Shown: positions 1-6,229 of the stretch, in pieces
Position numbering within the stretch: position 1 is the first letter of the stretch
How the letters are laid out: each line of letters opens with the position of its first letter
Origin: Victivallales bacterium
Lineage (GTDB): Bacteria > Verrucomicrobiota > Lentisphaeria > Oligosphaerales > Oligosphaeraceae
Direction: 5' to 3'
DNA length: 18,266 bases
NCBI GenBank assembly: GCA_900769285.1
Contig: CAAGGB010000037.1
Location: 1 to 18,266 of the forward strand
Program-made: the position numbers and the translations under genes
Notes under the pieces: generated by a model
Seen by the model: only the letters and a program-made list of their open reading frames with translations
Databases searched by the model: none
What the model was told of the DNA's origin: nothing

Positions 1-315
1 CAGGACGGAGCCGAGCGTCCTGTCCAGCGCTGGACGCGCCTGCCGCTCTGCGACGACGAGGCGCTGTCCATCGTCTGTCCCGACGCCTTCGCGCTGGACG
101 CCACGGCGGAGCGTGTCCGCGTCACGCTGCTGCGCAGCTGTCAGTTGGCGCATCACGACCCCACGCCGGGCGGCCGTCCCGATGTCCGCTACTCCGACCG
201 CGGCGAGCATGACTTCCGGTTCCGCTTCTGCGCGGGCAGGCACACCGACGCGGAGCTCGACCAACTGGCGTTCGCCATGCTGCGCCCGCTGCTCTACGCC
301 GACCTGACGCGGTAG
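1..315 (+). CDS. GH38-type alpha-mannosidase, C-terminal fragment (start outside window)
   Basis: Frame 1 is open from the first base to a TAG at 313-315, giving 104 residues with no start in the window. The sequence runs through VRVTLLRSCQL and, about 15 residues later, DVRYSDRGEHDFRFRF. This resembles the conserved end of GH38 alpha-mannosidases, where a 'LLRSP...DxGEHxF' stretch closes the C-terminal beta domain. The family removes alpha-linked mannose, usually with a catalytic zinc. The catalytic domain lies upstream of the window, so activity cannot be judged. The gene converges on the minus-strand block and shares a stem-loop with it. A frame-shifted ATG at 113 opens a 64-codon shadow that should not be annotated instead. 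Confidence 0.78.
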   Translation, partial: QDGAERPVQRWTRLPLCDDEALSIVCPDAFALDATAERVRVTLLRSCQLAHHDPTPGGRPDVRYSDRGEHDFRFRFCAGRHTDAELDQLAFAMLRPLLYADLTR

Positions 316-346
316 CGTTTCAGCCACCAAATAGGGCAACAGAAAG

Positions 347-398
347 CGGGCCGGCCGGTCTGGAAGTGAGAGAGTTTCCTTCCAAGCCGGTCGGTCCG
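347..398. terminator. Shared stem-loop terminator between convergent genes
   Basis: Arms 347-365 and 380-398 form a 19-position stem: 15 Watson-Crick pairs, 3 G-U pairs and 1 mismatch, with a 14-nt loop. It sits between the GH38 stop (315) and the acetyltransferase stop (422). On the plus strand it is followed by a loose T-rich stretch (GTTTGTGCGTCTT). On the minus strand the exit reads CTTTCTGTTG. It therefore probably ends transcription from both sides. The U tracts are weak, so efficiency is uncertain. Confidence 0.7.
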
Positions 399-421
399 TT
401 TGTGCGTCTTGCTGGTTCAGG

Positions 422-967
422 TCAGCGCATGACCTTGACGAAGCGGAGCATCTCGTCTGGGCCTTCGTCATGGTCGGGTGCGTCGGGCAGGGAGGTGTCC
501 TGGTGATGGGCGCAGAAGAATTCGACGGCGTGGAAGCCGCAGCGGTTGATGTAGAAGTGGATGTTTCGCTTCTCGAAGTAGGGGGTGCAGGTCTCCCAGA
601 CGCGCGTCTCGGGATGGAGGGCCTCGATGGCCTGCCAGGCGGCCTGTCCTATGCCCCTGCTGTGCTCGTCAGGCGAGACGAAGAGGATGTCGAGATGGTT
701 GTGGCCAGTCTGTCGGTCGATGCGGAGGATGGTTCCGCCGACGTGGCGTCCGTCGAGGACGATGCGGTAGGCCTCGCTGTCGGGTGCGTCGAGGCTGTCC
801 TCGATGGTTTGTCGGGAGATGATTTCGCCGTTTTCGTCGAGGTGGTCGTCGCGCGGGCCGAATTCGAGGAGGGCGCCGTGCTTGAAGGCCCATTGGTTGT
901 CGCGGATGAACTGGTCGCGGTCTTCGGGATCCAGCGGGACGAGGGTGATGCGGGGCAGGCGGGTCAT
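422..967 (-). CDS. GNAT-family N-acetyltransferase
   Basis: A 181-residue protein resembling GNAT acyl-CoA-dependent acetyltransferases. The acetyl-CoA binding segment (motif A) is seen at residues 92-115: strand LDILFVSP followed by SRGIGQAAW, matching the usual V-x-P and R/Q-x-x-G-x-G/A loop. A second family hallmark, RNIHFYINRCGF (134-145), matches the C-terminal 'A..fYek.GF' strand-helix. The substrate cannot be predicted. The ATG at 967 was chosen because homology begins just after it (RITLVPLDPEDRDQF); the open frame continues far upstream only as an antisense-rich shadow. No Shine-Dalgarno sequence is visible. It starts 28 bp after the cysteine desulfurase stop and is the last gene before the shared terminator, so co-transcription is likely. 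Confidence 0.85.
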   Translation of the reverse strand: MTRLPRITLVPLDPEDRDQFIRDNQWAFKHGALLEFGPRDDHLDENGEIISRQTIEDSLDAPDSEAYRIVLDGRHVGGTILRIDRQTGHNHLDILFVSPDEHSRGIGQAAWQAIEALHPETRVWETCTPYFEKRNIHFYINRCGFHAVEFFCAHHQDTSLPDAPDHDEGPDEMLRFVKVMR

Positions 968-995
968 GGAGAGGAATTTCAGTCGGTGTTGGGGG

Positions 996-2108
996 TCAGT
1001 AGTCGTCGAGTGTCTGGGCGAGGGCGGCGAGGAAGCTGTCGAGGTCGTTGGGGGAGTTGTCGTGGGAGAAGCTGACGCGTAGCGCGGCGCGCGCGAGGTC
1101 ATCGGGGAGTCCCATGGCCTTGAGGACATGGCTGGTGTGTCCGGTCTCGGCGGAGCAGGCGCTGCCGGTGCCGATGACGATGTCGTGGTTCTCGGCGAGG
1201 AGGCGTTTGACGACGGCGCCCTCGAAGCCGGGGAGGGCGAAGGAGGCGATGGCGGGGAGGGCGTCGGGTGGTGAGATGCGGACATGGCGGTGTCTGGCGG
1301 CGAGGGCCGCGAGGCCGTTCCAGAGTCGGTCGGCGAGGTTACGGACGGCCTGGGCGTGTGCCTGGAGGTGAGTGCAGGCGAGCTGTGCGGCGTCGGCGAA
1401 GAGGATGGTGCTGACGACATCGAGGGTGCCGGAGCGGATGCCGCGCTGCTGTCCGCCGCCGAGGATGAGCGGAAGCAGGCGGATGGGCTTGCGGACGACG
1501 AGGGCGCCGATGGGGGCGGGACCGCCGATTTTTCGCGAGGAGATGGTGATGAGGTCGGCGCCGAGGGTGCGGAAGTCGAGCGGGATGCGTCCGAGGCTCT
1601 GCGCGGCGTCGAGGACGAGGATGGCGTCGCGGTGGAGTCGCCGTCGGATGTCCTGTGGGTTGAGGATGGCGCCGGTCTCGTTGTTGGCGTGGCAGACGCA
1701 GGCGAGTGTCCGTGGGGGGAGGTGTTCCCAGTCCTGTGGCTGAAGGGGGCTGATGAGGTGGAGCGGGAGGTGTTCGCGTTCGGCGCGTTCCTGTGCGGAG
1801 GCGAGCATGGCGGGGTGCGCGGCGGCGTCGGCGGCGATGGCCTGGAGCGGCTGAGGTGGCTGGACTTGTCGGATGGCGAGGTTGAGGGCCTCGGTGCCGC
1901 CGCTGGTCCAGATGACGTCGGCCTGTTCCTCCGGGGCGTTGAGGCAGCCGAGGAGGCGTCTGGCGGCGTCGAGAGCGGCGCGTCGGCAGCGCTCGGCCTG
2001 CCTGGTGCCTCCATGGGGGTTGATGGGAAACTGGCGGCAGGTGTCGGGGTAGCGCTGGGCGATTTCGGGGTTGACGAGGGCGGAGCCGGCGTGGTCGAGA
2101 TAGAGCAT
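996..2108 (-). CDS. Cysteine desulfurase (NifS/IscS-like, PLP-dependent)
   Basis: A 370-residue class V aminotransferase-fold protein. Cysteine desulfurases take sulfur from L-cysteine as an enzyme persulfide for Fe-S clusters or thio-modification. Visible motifs: N-terminal YLDHAG (3-8), SGGTEALN (69-76), a PLP-stacking His at 98, NNETGAI (142-148), PLP-binding D167 and Q170 in VLDAAQS, Schiff-base lysine K193, and catalytic C318 in GTGSACSAETGHTSHVLKAMG-type context, as in group I enzymes. The residue before the PLP lysine is Arg (SSRK), where IscS/NifS usually have His. The ATG at 2108 directly precedes the conserved first strand. Without a Shine-Dalgarno sequence it follows the GH95-like gene by 17 bp and precedes the GNAT gene by 28 bp. 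No IscU or scaffold gene is nearby, so its sulfur acceptor is unknown. Confidence 0.9.
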   Translation of the reverse strand: MLYLDHAGSALVNPEIAQRYPDTCRQFPINPHGGTRQAERCRRAALDAARRLLGCLNAPEEQADVIWTSGGTEALNLAIRQVQPPQPLQAIAADAAAHPAMLASAQERAEREHLPLHLISPLQPQDWEHLPPRTLACVCHANNETGAILNPQDIRRRLHRDAILVLDAAQSLGRIPLDFRTLGADLITISSRKIGGPAPIGALVVRKPIRLLPLILGGGQQRGIRSGTLDVVSTILFADAAQLACTHLQAHAQAVRNLADRLWNGLAALAARHRHVRISPPDALPAIASFALPGFEGAVVKRLLAENHDIVIGTGSACSAETGHTSHVLKAMGLPDDLARAALRVSFSHDNSPNDLDSFLAALAQTLDDY

Positions 2109-2125
2109 GGGGGGGCGAGTTCGGT

Positions 2126-4309
2126 TCAGTTCAGGCTCCAGGTCTGGTGTGGCTGGAGGCAGATGGCGATGGGGTCGGCGTTGGGTTCGGGGACGAGGGT
2201 GAGGTCGGCGGGGACGTCGCCGGCGGTGACGGTACAGGCGACGGTGCGGCCATGCTGGCGGCGGGCGCTGATGCGGCACTGCCGCGGGAGGCGCACCTCC
2301 GCGAATTCGGCGTCCCGCCAGTCGTGGGGGACGCCGTGGAAGAGCCGGATGACGCCGCCGAGCTCATGGACGAGGAGGTCGAGCATGGCGGTGGCACCGG
2401 CCATGGTGCCGTCGAGCTGCATGACCTCGGAGGTCTCCTTGGGCTTGAGCATGTCGGCGCGGCGATGGGCGGTGATGCCCTGGAGACGCGGGAGATAGAC
2501 GGTGGTCAGGCCCTCGTTGACGAAGATGGCGCGCCAGAGGTTGAGGAGGAGGGCCGGTGACTCGGTGAAGCCGCGGCGGGCATGGATTTGGATGGCCCAG
2601 GGATAGCACCATTCGCTCCACTGGCCCATGCCGCGGAGAATCCAGTGGTCGATGGCCTCGGTGAGCCAGGTCTGCTCGTCGGGGGAGAGTTCGTCGGTGA
2701 TGTCGAAGGGGGTGATGAGTGAGAGGTGGGAGTGGTGCCGGTGGCAGACGTCGAGGTCCTGTCCCTCCCAGATGGCGAGGTGTCGGGCGCTGCCTTCGCC
2801 GAAGGTGGTCATGTGTGGGAGTCGCCGTTTGATGTCGAGCCAGATGGGCTTGGGTTCCAGGCCAAGGATGCGCGAGCCCTCGATGAGGGCGTTGGCGAGG
2901 GCGTGGATGCAGGCGAGCTGGCTGGACGGGTCGCGTCCGGTGGACTGGCGGACCTCCTTGCCGTTGACGCGGATGGGGAAGGTGAAGCCGTACTCGGCGG
3001 AGATGGCGAGCGGGAGCGAGAGGCGTCCGTCATGCTCCTCGAGGGCCTCCTCGTAGACTCTCATGACGCCGCGCATGAAGGGCATGGCGTGGTCGGCGAG
3101 GAAGCGCTCGTCGGCGGCGTGTCGGTAGGCCCACCAGTAGAGGAGGGCGGTCCAGCCGCCGCAGGCGAAGTCGAGGAGTGCGCCGGGGCCGAGGCCGCCG
3201 ACCTGCTGTCCGCGGTCATCGACGGCGTGGGTCAGGAGGAGGCCGTCTTCGATGCCGAACATCATGCGGGCGTTCTGGCGCAGGGTGTCCTGGAAGGGCT
3301 GCGACTCGAGCATGTCGAAGAGCGGCTGGAGGTGCTGGAGATTGCCGGTGGGGAAGGCCAGCGAGTAGATTTGCTGGACGTTGACGTTGAAGTGGTAGTC
3401 GCAGCTCCATGGTGGCCGCTGATAGTCCTCGAGCCAGGGTCCCTGAAGGCCGGCGGGGACGGCGTTTGGCGTGGTCGCGCAGGCGAACTTGTAGAGGGCG
3501 TGGACGAAGAAGCGGTTGACGAAGGCGTCGGGCGTCTGGAGGCGAGGCTGGCGTGACCAGAAGTCGTCCCACCAGCGGCGGTGGTCGGCGAGGGCGCGGT
3601 TCCAGTCGGGGATGTCGGGCTGGTGCGCGTCGGGCTTGTCGGCGAGCTGTGCGGTGATGAGCCAGCCGTCGCCGTGCGGTCTGACGAGCGCGAGTGTGCC
3701 GGGGTCCTGTGGCTGTGGCTGGAACCAGCCACGTGCGCCGTCGTCGGGGCGGCTGACGCTGACGGGCGGCTGGAAGCCGAACTGGGTCCAGAGGTCGCCG
3801 AGGCGGTTCCACATGGGGTCGGGCTGGACGTCGAGGACGAGTCGTTCCGGGTCGCTGACGAGGAGGGCGTCGTGTCCGATGGGGAGGAGGAGCTGGAGGG
3901 CGCCGTCGCGGGTGTGGATGGTGGCGACGGCGGTGCGGTAGTCGAGGGTGGCGTGGACGAGGGGGGCCTTCAGGCGCAGGTTGAAGCGACCGCCTGGGAC
4001 GCGTGTGCCAACGAGCCAGATGGAGGCACCGTGGCGTTTGGGGAAGTCGGGCCCGGCCTGTCGGAGGAGCTTGGCGACCGGCTCGACGTCGAGGGGGTCG
4101 CTGGCCTCGACGAGCGTCCGGTAGGGGCAGGGCGAGACGAGGTTCTCGCTGAACTGGTGGTCCCAGCACTGTGCGAGGCTGATGGCGATGGCGAGGGTGT
4201 CGTCCTGGCCGAAGACGAGTGCGCCGAGCGAGCCGTTGGCCAGGGGGATGCCGGCGTGCTGGCGGGTGATGGGGAAGTCGAGCTCGAGCTGTGGGAAGGT
4301 GGCGTTCAT
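2126..4309 (-). CDS. GH95-like glycoside hydrolase (alpha-L-fucosidase/galactosidase type)
   Basis: A 727-residue protein with the GH95 layout: N-terminal beta-sandwich (about 10-240), (alpha/alpha)6 barrel (about 255-650) and a small C-terminal beta domain. GH95 enzymes cleave alpha-1,2-L-fucosyl or alpha-L-galactosyl linkages by inversion. Family hallmarks are LQGPWLEDYQRPPWSCDYHFNVN-like (starting about 288) with N308 and N310 in place of the catalytic asparagines, E439 in LAISAEYGF as candidate general acid, HRHHSHL (523-529), and D633 in MQLDGTMAGATAML, equivalent to the base-activating Asp. These assignments are by motif position. No signal peptide is visible, so it is probably cytoplasmic. 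The start overlaps the preceding stop as ATGA (4306-4309), implying translational coupling. Exact substrate is uncertain. Confidence 0.82.
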   Translation of the reverse strand: MNATFPQLELDFPITRQHAGIPLANGSLGALVFGQDDTLAIAISLAQCWDHQFSENLVSPCPYRTLVEASDPLDVEPVAKLLRQAGPDFPKRHGASIWLVGTRVPGGRFNLRLKAPLVHATLDYRTAVATIHTRDGALQLLLPIGHDALLVSDPERLVLDVQPDPMWNRLGDLWTQFGFQPPVSVSRPDDGARGWFQPQPQDPGTLALVRPHGDGWLITAQLADKPDAHQPDIPDWNRALADHRRWWDDFWSRQPRLQTPDAFVNRFFVHALYKFACATTPNAVPAGLQGPWLEDYQRPPWSCDYHFNVNVQQIYSLAFPTGNLQHLQPLFDMLESQPFQDTLRQNARMMFGIEDGLLLTHAVDDRGQQVGGLGPGALLDFACGGWTALLYWWAYRHAADERFLADHAMPFMRGVMRVYEEALEEHDGRLSLPLAISAEYGFTFPIRVNGKEVRQSTGRDPSSQLACIHALANALIEGSRILGLEPKPIWLDIKRRLPHMTTFGEGSARHLAIWEGQDLDVCHRHHSHLSLITPFDITDELSPDEQTWLTEAIDHWILRGMGQWSEWCYPWAIQIHARRGFTESPALLLNLWRAIFVNEGLTTVYLPRLQGITAHRRADMLKPKETSEVMQLDGTMAGATAMLDLLVHELGGVIRLFHGVPHDWRDAEFAEVRLPRQCRISARRQHGRTVACTVTAGDVPADLTLVPEPNADPIAICLQPHQTWSLN

Positions 4310-5565
4310 GGCTGTGGTGGCTTGGTGCCGGGGAGGAGGGGGTGTCCGTAGAGGGAGTCGGCCAGGTCGTGGTAGCGTCGGATGATGCTGAGGAAGGGGT
4401 CGAAGCGGTGCCAGGTGGGGGTGTTTCGGGCCTCGAAGTCATCCATGAGCGCCTGGAGGCGGCGCTGCTTGTCGAGTGCCTGACGGAACTGGGCGCGGGC
4501 CTGTCGGATGGTGTCACGGAAGCGGGAGACGTTGCCGTTCCGCAGCCAGGAGATGGCATGGGCGTAGGCCTCCAGGGCGTCGCGGAGGAGATAGGGCGAG
4601 GCGAGGCGGAGGTCGTTGAAGCGCCGTTCGAGGCGCAGGAGTCCCTGCTGGTCGCTGTGGTAGTCCTTGAGGACGTCAGGCAGGTCGTCGAGCCGGACTC
4701 TGCGGACGGCGGTGGCGCCCTCAACGCCGACGACGGGGACGGTCTCCAGCTCGTGGACGCGCTCCTGGATGACGTCCTCGCCGCTGAGCCGCCGCTGTCG
4801 CTGTGCGGCGCGGAGGATGCGCCGCTCGTAGAGTGCCTGGAGGGAGTCGTCGTGGTTCCGGTGGGGTGCGGTGAGCCGTTCGGCGGCCTGTACGGCGCTC
4901 TCGCCGTTCTGCTCGGCGACGAGCACATCCTGGACGAGCTGTCCGCGCGGCGCGGAGAGGTTCTCGAGCATGGCGACGAGGAGGTCGGCGTGCATGAGGT
5001 GGAGCATCAGGATGGGCTCCTGCTCGGGCGGCGGGGAGGACAGCAGCAGGTCGATGCGGGGGAAGTTCTTGCGCATGAACTGATTGCGCGCGATTTCGTA
5101 GTCGGGCTCGTAGTAGCCGCTCAGGGCTCGCCGTCCGAAGACGAAGCGATGGGCGAGGCCGTCGGCGACGAGGGCGCGGAAGGGCGCCTCGGCAGGGCGC
5201 TTGCCTGTGAGGTCTTCGAGGCGTCGTGTGAGGAGCTCGCGGAAGAGCCGCCTGGCGAAGGGGAGCTCGTCCTCGTTGGGCGCGAAGAGGACGGCGTTTT
5301 TGGGTGCGCCCGGGTCGGGCGTCTCGGCGATGGTGAGCTTGCGCGAGGGGAGTCGGTTCTGGGTGGCGATGGCCTGGTCGAGGAGCCGTGCGCAGCGGAT
5401 GGCGTAGAAGCCGAGGCTGTTGAGTCGGTCACGGTCGGCGGCGCGGATGACCAGCCTGGCCATGGCGGTGTTGACCTCGTCGACGTAGGTCTGCGCGGCC
5501 GTGAGCGCGGTTGCCAGCGTCAGCAGCAGCGGCAGGACGAGTCGTCGGCGAGGTGCGTGGGTCAT
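4306..5565 (-). CDS. Secreted protein of unknown function, coupled to GH95-like gene
   Basis: A 419-residue protein I do not recognise. The N-terminus has a classic signal peptide: basic MTHAPRRR, hydrophobic core LVLPLLLTLATALTA and a likely cleavage near residues 23-25. The rest is charged and mostly helical-looking, with long Arg/Glu/Gln-rich stretches (about 225-285 and 335-395) that could form coiled coils. A segment near 145-220 (FRALVADGLAHRF onward) has the feel of a degenerate peptidase-like region, but no HExxH zinc motif is present, so I do not claim that. It starts 14 bp after the purE stop and ends in a 4-bp ATGA overlap with the GH95-like gene. This suggests linked expression, possibly handling of extracellular or periplasmic substrate. 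No Shine-Dalgarno sequence is visible. Confidence 0.75.
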   Translation of the reverse strand: MTHAPRRRLVLPLLLTLATALTAAQTYVDEVNTAMARLVIRAADRDRLNSLGFYAIRCARLLDQAIATQNRLPSRKLTIAETPDPGAPKNAVLFAPNEDELPFARRLFRELLTRRLEDLTGKRPAEAPFRALVADGLAHRFVFGRRALSGYYEPDYEIARNQFMRKNFPRIDLLLSSPPPEQEPILMLHLMHADLLVAMLENLSAPRGQLVQDVLVAEQNGESAVQAAERLTAPHRNHDDSLQALYERRILRAAQRQRRLSGEDVIQERVHELETVPVVGVEGATAVRRVRLDDLPDVLKDYHSDQQGLLRLERRFNDLRLASPYLLRDALEAYAHAISWLRNGNVSRFRDTIRQARAQFRQALDKQRRLQALMDDFEARNTPTWHRFDPFLSIIRRYHDLADSLYGHPLLPGTKPPQP

Positions 5566-5579
5566 GGGGATGGGTCAGG

Positions 5580-6077
5580 TCAGGGCTGCTCCGCCTGCAT
5601 GGCGGCGTCCGCCTCCTCGACCTTGCGGCGGCGGGCGGCGCGGTCGTCGGCGAGGCGCTGGCGGAGGCCGTCGTCGGCCAGGGCGATCATCTGCGCGGCG
5701 AGGAGTCCGGCGTTGACGGCGCCGCCGCTGCCGACGCCGACGGTGGCGACGGGGATGCCGCCCGGCATCTGCACGGTCGCCAGCAGCGCGTCCATGCCAT
5801 GGAAGGCGCCGCCTTCGACGGGGATGCCGATGACGGGGAGGAGGGTGTGGGCGGCGACGACGCCGGCCAGATGGGCCGCGCCGCCGGCGGCGGCGATGAT
5901 GACCCGGATGCCGCGCTCGGCGGCGTGGGCGGCGAAGTCCATGACGACGTCGGGCGTGCGGTGGGCGCTCATGACGCGCACCTCGGTCTCGACGCCCAGC
6001 TTTCTGAGCGTGTCGATGCACCCCTGGATTTTGGGCAGGTCGGAGTTGCTGCCCATGAGAACGGCTGCCTGTGGCAT
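5580..6077 (-). CDS. purE: N5-carboxyaminoimidazole ribonucleotide mutase PurE
   Basis: A 165-residue protein matching bacterial class I PurE along its length. PurE converts N5-CAIR to CAIR in de novo purine synthesis in the cytoplasm. Hallmarks: GSNSD (9-13) for phosphate/substrate binding, SAHRTP (37-42) containing the general-acid His39, AAAGGAAHLAGVVAA (62-76), LPVIGIPV (80-87), and MDALLATVQMPGGIPVATV (95-113) followed by AVNAGLLAAQ (120-129). Family length is typically about 160-170 residues. The ATG at 6077 has AAGGA about 12 nt upstream. Its usual partner purK is not adjacent; instead purE heads an operon-like run with a secreted protein and a GH95-like enzyme. A promoter candidate lies at 6148-6175. 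Confidence 0.95.
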   Translation of the reverse strand: MPQAAVLMGSNSDLPKIQGCIDTLRKLGVETEVRVMSAHRTPDVVMDFAAHAAERGIRVIIAAAGGAAHLAGVVAAHTLLPVIGIPVEGGAFHGMDALLATVQMPGGIPVATVGVGSGGAVNAGLLAAQMIALADDGLRQRLADDRAARRRKVEEADAAMQAEQP

Positions 6078-6147
6078 GATGGTGATGGTCCTTGGCTTGT
6101 TGGGTTGGTGATGTGCGGAATGGGACACGGCGGTCCGGAACGTGACA

Positions 6148-6175
6148 ACAATAGCCATCCTTTGCCTAAAATCAA
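6148..6175 (-). promoter_or_regulatory. purE: Candidate sigma70-type promoter for purE operon
   Basis: On the minus strand TTGATT (6170-6175) and TATTGT (6148-6153) are separated by 16 bp. They lie in the 152-bp gap between the GH31 stop and the purE start, in the only AT-rich part of that gap. Predicted transcription would begin near 6141, giving a leader of about 65 nt before purE. Prediction only. Confidence 0.5.
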
Positions 6176-6229
6176 CACGACGTGCGGGACGGCGCGCCGA
6201 TTTGGCGGCTGGGAAGGCGCAGCGGTTGG

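Noticed and set aside
1284..2498. 404-codon plus-strand open frame
   Set aside because: It is antisense to the cysteine desulfurase and GH95-like genes, whose catalytic motifs are clear; the composition is that of a reverse-strand shadow.
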